Source of the DNA: Agarophyton chilense
Lineage: Eukaryota > Rhodophyta > Florideophyceae > Gracilariales > Gracilariaceae
DNA: 64,000 bases
Direction: 5' to 3'
Assembly (NCBI GenBank): GCA_030374765.1
Contig: JARGXX010000092.1
Location: 1,178,001-1,242,000, forward strand
Every line of letters starts with the position of its first letter. Positions within the stretch are counted from its first letter, which is position 1. Shown here piece by piece: positions 30,788 to 41,682 of this stretch. A program made the translations under genes and the position numbers. The notes under the pieces are model-generated. The model had not been told where the DNA came from and searched no databases. It saw only the letters and a program-made list of their open reading frames with translations.

Positions 30788-31967
30788 TTCGCCACGGGGA
30801 TAAGAAGACTTGCCCATTCGGATTGGTTCGGAGGCGTCGCCTGTATGACTTGAGCTTTGCGCCTCATGTCCATCTGGTCGGCGACAATTTCCCTACCCTT
30901 CAGGCCTGTACGGCATGGGTGCTGGAACTGTGGTATAGCATCATCCTGAAGGTCAATTCGGTGTGTAGTGGCTCTGACTTTGCCCGATCTACCTGAATAA
31001 ATGGCCTGATATTCCTTGAGGAGATCAAGTATCTGGGGCCTATAGGATTCGAATTCTGCGCCGATAGCGACTGTCCCCTCCCAAGAGTCGACGTCCTCGT
31101 CGGGAGTTGGCCTTGCAAGGGTATCAATTTGGGCCTCCATGATGGCCACGGGCGCAGGTAGAGTGATACAGATCAGTGTACCTTTTGGTAACCGTATGGG
31201 CTTATATATGAAGTTGCTCATTGTGACCAAGAGGGCCTGTTGGGGTGTATTTCCATTACTCCATTGGGCATTGAGGTAATGTGCTTCAGAACCGTTTTCG
31301 GGTAATTCTGAATTGTTACAAGACCTGAGAACTGAGAATAGACCGATACAGTGATTTGGGTCATCGGGGGTATCCTTATGGCCTTCGACAAGCGAACCAT
31401 ATTGGACTTCGTGTTTTCGGAGATAACCGCTCGTTTGCGGCTAGCTTCTTGCCCTGGGGCGGAACCAGATAAGGCGATGGAAGGTGCGCGGTAGAATACG
31501 ACTTCTCTAAGGCCTGGATAAATGGCCTCAATGTATAGGTCGATAAAGGAGGTCCCTAGAATAGCCTCAGAGCCCAAGTTTGAACATACAAAGAACCACG
31601 TACGGACTTTGGTTTCTCCTAATTGTAGGTAGAGTGGTTCTATTTCTTTAATGTCCACTGGTCTACGTGATGCATCGCCAGCCAAGTGGTAGTAGCTTAG
31701 GACGGACCAAATTGGTACCAGCGCCTGTGTCCAATACGGCTGTGGTCACTCGAGAGTTTTTGGAACGAAGTCCTACGGTTACTCGAACTTTGTAATTCTC
31801 TTTCCTGAGGATACAGTCAGGGTCGTTACTGTGTTCCAATTCTGGTTCATCCTGATTAGTTTATCGTGGGTGATTTGTATTGGGAGGTGCGGAGCTCCTT
31901 GGCTCAAGACCGTCCAATTGGTTGAGGCAGGGACTTAAATAGGGAGGATTTGCCTCGCATCGACCCT
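30788..31967 (-). pseudogene. element 2 protease and start of RT
   Basis: Minus-strand frames. 31685-31218 has SEAILGTSFIDLYIEAIYPG, corresponding to VILGCDFCDRFVEAICPR in element 1 (protease C-terminal half). 31230-30775 has THRIDLQDDAIPQFQHPCRT and WASLLIPVAN, matching the RT N-terminus of element 1. Reading stops abruptly at the inserted LTR: the palm domain with the Asp-Asp box is gone. Confidence 0.75.
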
Positions 31968-34512
31968 TTAAAAGTTATTCGATGGGATTTCCGTTTCTTC
32001 CTGAGGATAATATTCCTCTTTGGGGTCGTCCCAAGGGTCTACAATGGCGTGGACCTGTGGGGCTTTGATCGGAGGATCCGGAGGCGTGGCATAGCGTGAG
32101 CTTCGAGGGGTCCCCGTGGCTCGTTGCTGTGCCCTGTTAAACATTTCGTCGGATAAACGCACCCGGTAATTCTCTTCCCTTAAGGCGAGGAGGAGTTTTG
32201 CGTGCGTTCTCAGGTAGATACCTCCTGCAGTCACAAGGTTGGACCATTGAAAGACAGAAGAAGCAGGCCTTTGGGGAGCGAACCAAAACGTCCTTTCGGG
32301 GCGGAAAGGGGGAATACTTGGGTGTCGGTGGTCCACTGGTCGCTGTAGTTCCGTGAGAGGTATGTGGTAAGGGCCCAGACGGAGGAGCACTGAAGTTAAC
32401 CAGGAGAACATCTTCCGAGTCGGCAGAATGGAGTGATGGTTCCATGTCTGATTCCGTGAAGCTAACCAAATGGGCTTAGTTGGATTTACGCAATGGGGTT
32501 GCGTGTCCTCTGGATATGTCAGCATTTCTCCTGGAAGTTCTGTAGGTTTTTCCATAATCTTTGGCGCAAGTAACGAGCCTTCGGAAGGAGTATTGGGGGT
32601 TTTCCGTGTGGTAATTGCGCACATGTGTCCGATTGGCAGGGAGTAATCTCGTGATGAAGTGACATTTAAGCCTTCCTTCGGAGAATACGTTTCCACATCG
32701 GTAAGTCTTCTTCCATAGTTCGTCGGCGAAAGCCGATTCGGTCATATTGGAGCTCTGCCTAAAGGATATTACTTCCTGGTGGGCATCCATTATAACGTCA
32801 TATGTGGCGTAAGTTTCCAAGAGGTACTGAACAACCTGAGGTTATGACCTGAGAAGCTCACAGTCTTGAGCATCCAAGAGGTCAGTTGTGCCTGATATCT
32901 TCGAAACCACTCTGTCACGCGCCTGTCCTGTAAGGAAGAATTGGAAAAAGTACAGAGTGGTGCCCTCGTTAACACCCTTCTGATCGCAGGCCGTACGGAA
33001 CAAACTGAGAAACCTAAGGACAGGAATGGGATCGGGACCCGAGAACCCGTCCGTAATGGTTAGTAGCATTCGTTTTGGCCCACTTGGCGACTATTCGAGC
33101 TACCGAACCAGAATATTTCGGAGATCTGTCGGCTAGTCGGTAATTCCGGTAGTCTAGAACCTTAAGGAAAAGGTCATTTGTCATTATCAGTGGTGTGGAG
33201 GAGCGATAATAACGGTTGAGCTCGGTAAGCCGCCGGGCCCTGAAAGATCTTGCAGGTGACACGTGTACGGGTCGACCTCAGGTGGACTCATGTATATTAT
33301 TATTTTGTTTTAATTAGTGAAAGAGATTAGCATTACAGTGCCAGGGAGATCCCAGCGCCTCGCCAGTACTATTTACTTGGCTCGAGTGACGCTTCTCCCT
33401 TAGTGTACGGTAGGCACCGTTAGGATACTAGATAACCCCTTTGGTATATTAATTCCACCCTTTGGTCTACAAGCCATCGTTTCCGTAGCTCCAACCTGTA
33501 GGACTAGGCAGTAAACGCCAGCCCATTTCACCAAGTACTCTGGGGGTGCCGCCGTCAAGGATTCGAACCTTAGGACCCGCTCTACCACGCTACCACCGGT
33601 CGAGACCAGTACGCTGACTTAACCCGTCATTGCGTTACAAGTGGTTTGAGGACTCGAACAGCAGCCTCGTCCACTTTCGAGTCGGTCGTTTCGGTCGAAG
33701 TCGATTCGGAATCGCTCGTGTCCGAATGGTCTCTTCTTTTACTTATTCTGTTCTCCATTCTCCTGCGGTTACTTCTTTTCTTTCCCGCGGAATAGGGACC
33801 TAAAGGATCGATCTCTCTATGAGATCCGATGGAGCCCTGAGGTCGCTGTACTTCATATTGTCCTTTGGGAAGGGCAATCTGTCTCTCTTCTAGACGAGGA
33901 GCCTCTCTTCTGCTATGGAGATCGGATGGTTATTTTGTGGTGGAGTGGTCCTAGGGACCAAATTGTTTGTTTGGCGGGTGACTGCTCCTTGAACGGCTTG
34001 TAAGAGGGAGTCTATGAATAATTCATACTCCATTACCTTAGGGACGATTCCCGTGATGAGGTGATCCGTATGGTCGGCGATCGCCGTAGCGAGTCGCACG
34101 TCTATAATGGAATCCACATGGCCTGAGCAGAGCTCACGGAGACGGGGCCAGAGAAGTTCGGCAAGCCCTGCGAGCATGTTTTCTCTAATTCCTTCGGTCT
34201 GGTGGATTTCTCCTTGAGGTGTCTCTGGCCTAGAGGTGGCCCTGATGAGGCGTTCTCGTAAACGCGCTGCCACCGTGGGTTTTCGGCCTTTCCTTTCAGG
34301 GCTATCCAAGGGGGTCAGTACTTCTTGCGCCTGGCTCCTCGTGCTCCTGCGTTCGCTAGTGGTATCAACCTGAGGGTCAGGCTACATCGCCGGCGTTGTA
34401 GTCGCACTTCGTCCTGCCGTAGGAGTCCTATGGTCTGGTCGGTTGGGTGTGGTTCCTGCATCCATAATGGCGGTTGCTTCTGTACTTTTGGTCCGTTGGG
34501 GAATGAAACCAA
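31968..34512 (-). pseudogene. element 2 gag, broken and split by a solo LTR
   Basis: From right to left: a basic N-terminus (34512-34315), a helical segment (34309-33890) like the gag coiled coil, an acidic Ser/Thr linker near 33700-33640, then the 446-bp LTR, then the gag domain: VLDYRNYRLADRS (element 1: LLSYRYYRLDNPS), FSGPDPIPVLRFLSLF (FTGTDPILVLDFLARF), TYRCGNVFSEGR (FHRCGNVFPAYE). A degraded zinc knuckle CFFC...C is near 32300. Several frameshifts. Confidence 0.78.
33194..33639 (+). mobile_element. 446-bp solo LTR inserted in element 2 gag
   Basis: TGTGGAGGAGCG...GCGTTACA, flanked by a perfect 5-bp duplication AGTGG (33189-33193 and 33640-33644). It splits the gag coding region of element 2 and runs opposite to that element's own LTR. 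Near its 3' end, read on the minus strand, it contains GGTAGCGTGGTAGAGCGGG followed closely by GGTTCGAATCC, which look like tRNA D-arm (box A) and T-arm (box B) sequences without an anticodon arm. Confidence 0.9.
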
Positions 34513-34569
34513 AGCTTAGAATCCGGATAATTCTTCGTTACAGTTGTCCGTTCAATTATTCAAAAGGGC

Positions 34570-34587
34570 TTGTAAGTCGGGAGACCA
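34570..34587 (-). other. primer-binding site of element 2
   Basis: On the minus strand TGGTCTCCCGACTTACAA lies three bases after the LTR. It agrees with the element 1 site at 17 of 18 positions although the two LTR families are unrelated. Confidence 0.78.
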
Positions 34588-34590
34588 AAA

Positions 34591-35031
34591 TCTAACGCAA
34601 TGACTGGTGGGTCAGCATACTGGTCTCAACCTGAGGTAGCATGGTAGAGCGGGTCCTAATGTTCGTATCGTTGACGGCGGCACTCTTGGAGTACTTGGTG
34701 CAATGGGCTGGCGTTTACTGCTTAGTCCTACAGGTCGGAGCTACGTAAACGATGGCTTGAAGACCAAGTGGTGGATCTAATATACCAAAGGGGGTAATTT
34801 TGTATCCTAACGGTGCCTACCTTACTCTAAGGGAGAAGAGTCACTCGAGCCAAGTAAGTAACAATGGCGAGGCGCTAGGATCTCCCCGGCACTGTAATGC
34901 TGATATATTACACTAATTAAAACAATAATCTACATGAGCCCAGCTGAGGTCGGCCAGTCCACATGGTTTCTGTAAGATACCTCAGGCCCCGGTGGCTTAC
35001 AGAGCTCAATCGTTATCGTTGCTCCTTCACA
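34591..35031 (-). repeat. 5' LTR of element 2 (third copy of the 446-bp family)
   Basis: Reverse-oriented, diverged copy of the LTR at 33194-33639, about 441 bp. On the minus strand it starts TGTGAAGGAGC and ends GCGTTAGA. Directly followed by the primer-binding site and gag, so it is the element's own LTR. No matching flank duplication seen (cgggt on the outer side). Confidence 0.82.
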
Positions 35032-35580
35032 CGGGTGAACGACTCAGGTAGGACAGCTTTATCAAATGAGGATGATGGATACAGCGGGAGTGCTAGAGAG
35101 ACTCTGTTGAAACGCCATCGCCCTCCTGGGGCTAAGTCTGCCAAGAAGAAAAGTAAAGAAAAGTATGGCGAGGAGAGTCCTGTAGATTAGATGTTACACA
35201 ACAGCTCCATGTCTGCAACAGTTCTCAAAGATATTCTCGACATTCTGAAGCGAAAGGAAGCGAAGAGAAGTGACGTTTCATGAGAAAGAAAACAGCAACT
35301 ACTGCTGGACACATGTAACAATTTAGCAGCGCTTGGGAGTAAACTTCCGGAGCCGAAATGGCACAAAAAGAAACTGGTGATCATGCTTCTTGCTAACGTT
35401 AGAATCAGCAACACTGAGGGCAGACAGACTGAGGCGGTAACGATTACTACCAGCTCAGGCCCAGTGAAGAGCGACATGGCACTTTTCAACGAGCAAGTAA
35501 TTGGTATAGGCTTGGCTGACCAGCATGAAGTAAATACGGGCAGTGCAAGCATTAACAGTGGCGACGACGCAAATGTCTAG
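35032..35580 (+). pseudogene. accessory (NAM/SANT-associated) protein of Harbinger 2, truncated
   Basis: One frame with two in-frame stops (35188 and 35281) runs from the LTR edge to 35580. The segment HRPPGAKSAKKKSKEKYGEE looks like the basic RPxGxKxAK motif of the NAM-associated C-terminal domain found in partner proteins of ALP1-like Harbinger transposases; a helix LKDILDILKRKEAKRSD follows. The 5' part is missing, replaced by the LTR of element 2. It converges with a Harbinger transposase at 35987-36785, which supports the reading. Confidence 0.45.
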
Positions 35581-35986
35581 CTAGTTTTTACATACTCTTC
35601 CTTCCATTGCTGTTTTGGATAGAATTGAAGCACTTTTTGGTGTTATATATCACTTTTTCTGAGGAAAACTGCCCACATTTAATTTGTTGCTGTATCAGTA
35701 TTGCTTTCGTCTTCAGCGCCACGTTCAAATAGTTTCTAGCAGTCGTTTGAATCGCTCGTGTAGCCGCCAGAACAGCCAATTTTCTCTCTTATCTCCTCGA
35801 AGTAGTCTCTTTCTGTCTCGTTTATGCAATCAACACTGCCTTTTGCTTCCTAGATGTGGCTGGCTAGGGCAGACTTGAGCTCGAAATGCTGGTTTGGGTC
35901 GTCATAAGCAGTTATTTGCTCGCGCCAATACGCAAGCCACCGCATATGTGTTCTCGCGTGGACGTTTAAGAAAGCACTACTGTCCT

Positions 35987-36785
35987 TTAAGGCTCTGTGG
36001 AAGGGTCAAGACGAACCCTGGTGCCACGAGTGCTCTTTTTTCGCCCACTTTGAACTCGATGCCGCACAATGATGTTATGTATTATGATGCATGCCTTCAC
36101 GACGGACTCCATGTTGGACTGGCGCGTCGAGAGCCTCGGCAGATACAATATGCGTACTTGCTTGTAAAGTACGCCAAACAAACACTTGACATACTTTCGC
36201 GCGCTCTCCTGGAATTTACAAAAGATTTTTTCGTTCTTGTTGCGAGATTGGCTGATAGCAGGGATGAAATATAGATGACGAGGGTAAATGCTGTCGACGA
36301 GCGAATAGAACCAGCGCAGCTTTTTGCCATGGATCGTGATGTTTTCCAGTGCGCAAGAGAGCCATTGCCAATTGTGAATTTCTCTAAAAAGGGGAGACAA
36401 CTTCAAAACATTTTTATCATTAAAGAATCTTTGGGCCTCTAAAAAGCATTGCCATACGTTATTATCGTCATTCGAAATCACCTACATCCGTAAAAAAGGC
36501 TTTTTCTCCTTTTCCTTTGTGCTTGCCCTGCTTTTCAAGTGACCATGCGTCTAAGCTCCATTAGAGCAGTCGTAGCCACTTAAAAAAGCCGTAGAATACC
36601 GAACGCGCGTAGAGATTTGAAATGCTCTCCATTTCTGCAGTAGTTGATGAACGCAAGCAATCGCTTTCATAGCACTGCACGATAGCGGTGCAAAAACGTT
36701 TCAAGGAACTGAACAATGTTGCCTCCGACACGTTTGACTTGCTTTTGAAAGAGGCGTAACCATTACCGCAGCAGATCTGACGCAA
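35987..36785 (-). pseudogene. ALP1-like Harbinger transposase (Harbinger 2), frameshifted
   Basis: Different from Harbinger 1. Minus-strand blocks in order: FKSKSNVSEATLFSSLKRFC with ESDCLRSSTTAEM (36785-36600, the helix before the first Asp); SLDAWSLEKQGKHKGKG (near 36540, where the family has a GSIDCMHWxWKNCP-like block); NVLKLSPLFREI (family: NDINVLDxSPLF) near 36420; and FCKFQESARKYVKCLFGVLYKQ...ACIIIHNIIVRHR near the end (family: QEaxRKDVERaFGVLQ...ciiLHNMIvE). Frame changes and stops make it inactive. I could not define its inverted repeats; the left end was probably lost to element 2. Confidence 0.72.
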
Positions 36786-38858
36786 ATCGATTTACATATA
36801 AGTTTCAGTGAATATACCTTTCAAGCAAACTTAATCGTTGTTGCAAGTAAATTATGGATCTTGGTCAACAACAGTCTTCCAAATTATCTCGTAAATAACA
36901 CACGAAATGTGCTGACGCCTCTCAAATTACTGTTAGTGTTGTCGTATAGTGGCAGAAGGTCTGACCTTTCAAATTGTCGATATACTACACTGATCGTGTA
37001 GATGATGAATGCGAGGGATCATCAACCAGGCAGCTCCGGGCGAGCTACCATCTAGGTGTTGTCAGTTATGTGTAGTGTTGACATGTACCTTCTGGTTGAG
37101 TAATTGTTAGTGTTTGTAATTGTAATTCTATTTATTTTAGTACAGTATTGAAGTGGCCACCTGGCACTGTACTCAGTGCTGGCCAGGTCTCTGACAATAG
37201 GTCAGAGACCGTGACTTGCTGGCACCTCCCGGGTGATCTGGAGAGTGCAGTCCACTGCTTATAGAGAACTGCACCTCCCCTTTCCTAATCTGATAAAGAC
37301 AGGCACCACTTTTGTCACGTCTTTACCTTTTGGTTCATTTTTTCTCAACTACGACACAGGTTTTCCCGCGCGTCGATGCCTACCATCGTTCACCTACACG
37401 AAATAGGCTAGTTGCACCGCCGTTCGCCCTTGCGGGTTTTCACGGTGCCATATTACCATCGAGGTTCATTAAGTCTACTTTCAAACGTTGAGCGTCACCA
37501 CGCTCCTAAGGAAAGACAGTAGCAGACCCCAAAAATGATTGTACGACAAGTGCACCTGTTTGCGCTATTTTATGGCGAAAATTAGCCTTTGTGCGTCTTG
37601 TTGTCTGTCTCTGCTTTTGTATCTCATTAATCGCGATTCGAAGCTTGGTAGGGTACGGAGCCGCCTTGATGGCGCCTTTTTCTATGAATAACAAACCGAG
37701 CGACTTTGGAGATTTCTTGCATCAGAGAACACGCCCCAGCGATCATCATCTTGAGATTAGAGCCACTAAGTTTGGCAATGTGTTTTCCTATGGGTACGGT
37801 AGTCTGTCTGAACTGAAGCACGTCTGCGCGTGAAGAAAGATCGTGGCGGTAAAAGCACAGGGACAATTTGCTTTGGGGTAGTACTCTATCACCTTTTTGA
37901 TGACTCTGGCTTAGACCTCGTGATCGTGTCTCGGCACACGCGACAGAGGTCGAACAGACCAGATGTGATGAAGTACAGTACCAGCCTCATATCTCGCTCG
38001 TTTTAGTAGCGGTGGAGTTCGATCGATTTTAGATTTACTCCAAAACCTTTACAGGTAGGCTCATCTAAAGCACCCTGCGGCCAACAAAATCTTGCCACTT
38101 GGCGCCTGATTTTTAGGTTATAGGTTTTTCGCAAGCGCCGTGGTGGAGAAGCCCTTATGTCATAAATGCGAAACGGTGGTCTGCATTTGGAATGATTTAT
38201 TGGCGCAGTGGCATAACTAAGCGGTGAGGCACGAGGTCATCATCGGAGACGGCTCTATACACCATAGACTACCCCCTCCCGCCAGCGCTAGTAGTGTTAG
38301 GTAGTACAGCGAGAGCACGTGATGGCGTCGTTGGAGAACCAATCTTGGCAAATGCGCGACAGCCAAGCCAGTGAGCAAATGCGACGCACGCGCATTCAAT
38401 CTGCATCGACGAGCCCTGGGCCGCAAAGCAAAAGCAAGCTGGAAGCAAAAGCACTGTCAGCCAGCCGCTTACGAAAGCTTACAAAAAGGCGCCAAAACGC
38501 CAGAGTATATATCCTCGTCGTGCACATGAATCATATGGCACAGCACCCAAGTCACGACTAGAGCGGTGATGTGCGGTGCACGTGTACGGCGCTGATTGGA
38601 CACGCTGTGGCGCACTGCCATGGGCGGCTGTTTTGGCGCGTCTGTTGCTTGACGGGTGGATGACACAGTCGCGTTCTGTATGGCACGCCGTTTTTGGGCG
38701 CGCGCCCCGTCTCGCGCACTGCCGCGCTAGATAAGATAGATAACGCGCGTTAATAGCACCGTGAGCGCCTCTGCTCTTGCCTCGAGCCCCCCGTATAGTT
38801 GCGCACGATCTCGCACTTTCTTCTACCACGTCCTCACTTTGCCCGCTTCCCCCCTCTT
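36786..38858. other. long intergenic region, no gene recognised
   Basis: About 2 kb. 36800-37050 is AT-rich and may hold the right end of Harbinger 2. 37050-37500 has a TATA-like tctatttatttta and inverted short motifs, possibly a worn LTR, but I could not find matching ends. A minus-strand frame 37866-37627 is unrecognised. The GC-rich last 300 bases should be the promoter of the next gene. Confidence 0.35.
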
Positions 38859-38874
38859 CCCCCCCCCCCCCCCC
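38859..38874 (+). repeat. poly-C run in 5' leader
   Basis: Sixteen C in a row within a C/T-rich stretch, ending 40 bases before the ATG at 38915. A similar run precedes the gene at 43689. Confidence 0.85.
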
Positions 38875-38914
38875 TCCCCTTTCCTGCACCTCCGCCCCTC
38901 CGCCCGCCCGCGCC

Positions 38915-40468
38915 ATGAAGAGAAACCGCGCCTTCGACGACGACGGCGCCGCGCCGTCGCTGGCGTCGGTACAGCCGCTCGACCTGGAGCGTCTGGCCGA
39001 CGACCTGGAGCTGTCCGAGCAGGTGCGCCACTCCGTACAGCAGATCGTCGACGAGTGGGATCCCACCCCCGCCGCCGTTGTCAACGCCGACGCCGACACT
39101 GCCGTCTCCGACGCTGTCCCTTCCAAGTCGGCCTTCTCGGCGCATCCCATGCGTCTGTGGGCCTCCCTCCGTCGCCTGTGGACCGCCGTCGTGCCCGACA
39201 CCGTCGCCCCCGACGCGCCCGCGTCGTCTATCCGTCCCGCTGTCCGTCTCAACTCCCGTCCGCGCCCGCGCCAGCGCCCGCGTCGCCTCCTCACAGCTGC
39301 GGCGGAGCGCGCCGCCACCGTGAACGCCCGTCGCCATCACGCCCTCGCCCCAACTCCTCCTGACGGCGACCCGTTTTTCACGCCGTCCTCCGCCTCGTGC
39401 GCTCGCGCTGATGCCCAACCAGTTTCTGTGCAACCTCGCGCGCCGCATGTCAAGTCATTTCGCTTCACGCCGCGATTGACGCGTATTCGCGCCGAGGAAC
39501 GCATGCTTTCGACCCAGTCGCGCCTTCGTACGCCGCCGGACAAAACCGCATCGAACAAACTTGCTTTGCATCGCGCCGTGCATCATGCGCAAACGCCTTC
39601 GTCGCCGTCGACCGAGTTGACTGTGCCCACCACCCCGCGGTCCACGCCGCCCAAGTCACCGTCTTTCACAGACGAGTCGCTTAACTCCCCGCACCACAAG
39701 CCCGCCCCGATGTCGCACGCTCTTTCCGCCTCGTCCTTTGCGTCGAAGCTTACATCTCTTTCCGTGACCAATACTGCATCCACGCTTGCCCCGGCAACGC
39801 CCCACCACACCCCGTCGCCATGTCATTTACATGAGCAGCTTGCGAGCCTGTCTATTGTCGATCCGCCGCCACCGCACCAATCACTGGATGATTTTTTCGA
39901 TGTCGATATCGATGATAGTGATGTGCCCACTAATGCCTTCCCAACCGATGATGACATATCCACCATGCGTTTACTTCGCAATCGTTCTCAATCCACTCCG
40001 GAGCCGCTTCGTCGAGCGCCGATCTCTCCGCCAAGTCCGCAAAAGCAATCCGCTCTGAGAACATTGCGCACCTCTCGTACCGTTCGACGCGTAGCAAAAG
40101 CTGCCGTTCAAGATGTTGAACGGCTTGCATCTCTGCGGCGTCGCATCACGGGCGATATGCGCGTAGACAGACGTCTTGCCCACTTGCGCCTCCTACAATC
40201 GCAGTTGCGCGCCAGAAGCGCCCGCTTACCGTCCGCGGAAGATGCCAAACAACGTTTTGCCGGCGCCTTGGACACACTGCGCGAGAGAAAGAGACAGGCT
40301 TTGATTCAACAACAGAGACGCCTTTCTAGTTCTTGGAGAGTTCCAAAGCTTGGAGACGTTCCGAGGAACGTCAAACTGCCCCCGCTACGAAGACTGACAA
40401 GAAGACCCAAGGAACAGAGCGTGACTTCGAGCCCTACAGACATACGTCGTACTGGTTACGCTGGTTGA
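38915..40468 (+). CDS. unrecognised 517-residue Ser/Pro/Thr-rich protein
   Basis: Start at ATG 38915 (CGCCATGAAG), right after the C-rich leader; in-frame sequence upstream is low-complexity Pro. The N-terminus (MKRNRAFDDDGAAPS) is charged, followed by helices LERLADDLELSEQVRHSVQQ. Residues about 110-370 are Ser/Pro/Thr/Ala-rich with many SP and TP pairs (for example STELTVPTTPRSTPPKSPS), which look like proline-directed kinase sites. A short acidic patch DDFFDVDIDDSD follows, then a basic helical C-terminus (about 390-500) rich in Arg and Gln. This suggests a disordered nuclear protein with a basic tail. No named family. Confidence 0.72.
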   Translation: MKRNRAFDDDGAAPSLASVQPLDLERLADDLELSEQVRHSVQQIVDEWDPTPAAVVNADADTAVSDAVPSKSAFSAHPMRLWASLRRLWTAVVPDTVAPDAPASSIRPAVRLNSRPRPRQRPRRLLTAAAERAATVNARRHHALAPTPPDGDPFFTPSSASCARADAQPVSVQPRAPHVKSFRFTPRLTRIRAEERMLSTQSRLRTPPDKTASNKLALHRAVHHAQTPSSPSTELTVPTTPRSTPPKSPSFTDESLNSPHHKPAPMSHALSASSFASKLTSLSVTNTASTLAPATPHHTPSPCHLHEQLASLSIVDPPPPHQSLDDFFDVDIDDSDVPTNAFPTDDDISTMRLLRNRSQSTPEPLRRAPISPPSPQKQSALRTLRTSRTVRRVAKAAVQDVERLASLRRRITGDMRVDRRLAHLRLLQSQLRARSARLPSAEDAKQRFAGALDTLRERKRQALIQQQRRLSSSWRVPKLGDVPRNVKLPPLRRLTRRPKEQSVTSSPTDIRRTGYAG

Positions 40469-41682
40469 AAGTGTTTTTGGAAGATGCAGTGCTGCATCAG
40501 CTAAGTCCTCGTCTTATATTTTGTCTCTTGTTCCACCACTTATCTTTTAAACTGATTTGCAGAAATCCTGCTAAAACCCAAAAGAACCTTTTCCTATCTT
40601 GTTAACTTCTAAAGCCCTTCAACTCCTACACCGTTTGGTTTGTGCTTCCATCATTTGAGCCCCAGGGAGTCCGCGTCCTCTAGAGAGCGCCACTCAAACT
40701 CCACCCCTTGCGGATCCCCCGACAATATATTTCGCCTTCTCCTGTATTGTGTGGTACGCTATCATGCCAACTGACCAGTACACACCAGTTTCGGTCTACC
40801 GACCGGCAAGAAAACAGTACAATGTTGAGCGACATATCATGTGCCATTGGCCGCACGTGTCGCATAACGTTTGTAACTCAGTCGAGTGATGGTAGACATG
40901 GCAAAAACCTTTGGAAACGATGGCCCGTAGTTTGGGCCACATGCAGAGCCCCTCGACAAGTTGTTAAAGCTTGGACTTCGTAACCTGTCCGAGCATGTGA
41001 ACCGCGCACCCGGATCGCTACTCGAAGTTTTTGGCAATCTGGTTTAACTACGGAGAGATCGCGAAATATGAGATGCTGAGGGTGGCCCGCTGCTGCTGGT
41101 TGTTTTCCCGCCATACGCGGAAGACCGGTGATGTTTGCTATATGTGAGGTGTCCAATAAGCTCAGTGATTGTAATTGGACAATCGACAAAACTGGATGGC
41201 GTGCCCATGGAACATGAAAGATGCTCTTTGCAAGCTAGCTTGGGTGTCAGTCAAAGCCTTGTGACTTCATAAGCCTGAGGTAGATCAAATCCTTCACGGT
41301 GGCAAATCACCAAATGTACTTCAACACGATAAGGCATGTTGGGCCAAATGACGACGCTGTCCGCTATTAGATGTGACAGTCTCGAGATTGCCGAGTTTGC
41401 CAGCTGAGCACAAGATCTTGGCACTGGGTTATCTCTCAGCGGGTTATCTCTCAGCGTTGCTTGTCAACAATCTGACTGACGTAATGTCACACAGCAAAGC
41501 AACTCACTGCAGCTGTGTTCCACAATTACGTCGCAAAGTCAAGGACACGAGTTTGTGAGGCAAGAACCGTGCTCTCTTTATACAACCAATTAGATACGGT
41601 TCTGCATTCGTGCAAACTACACTTTGGCGTCCTAACTATGTATTTACATTGTTTTCCACAACGCCAAGACGCAAATCATGGC
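40469..41682. other. intergenic, convergent gene ends
   Basis: About 1.2 kb between the 3' ends of two convergent genes. No supported frame, RNA gene or repeat beyond a 15-base direct repeat gggttatctctcagc near 41425-41455. Confidence 0.4.

Larger units (their letters stand above)
27830..35031 (-). mobile_element. decayed Ty3/gypsy-like retroelement (element 2) with nested solo LTRs
   Basis: Reads on the minus strand from a 5' LTR at 35031-34591, a primer-binding site matching that of element 1, gag, protease, a truncated RT and a pol tail. A plus-strand homologue of the element 1 antisense ORF lies at its far end. Two 446-bp LTR copies in opposite orientation are inserted in it (30342-30787, 33194-33639). 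The RT catalytic core and the integrase are missing. The left boundary is approximate because I could not find its 3' LTR. Confidence 0.75.

Noticed and set aside
30700..30790. Possible tRNA gene with GGTTCGAATCC on the minus strand
   Set aside because: D-loop is short and the anticodon arm is missing; the sequence repeats inside an LTR family, so it is a tRNA-like motif and not a functional tRNA.
30342..33639. Reading 30342-30787 and 33194-33639 as the two LTRs of one small element
   Set aside because: The second copy has its own AGTGG target duplication and splits gag; gag continues on its far side and a primer-binding site follows the copy at 34591-35031 instead.
37050..37500. Possible solo LTR starting TGTTG
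   Set aside because: No matching CA end, target duplication or second copy could be found.
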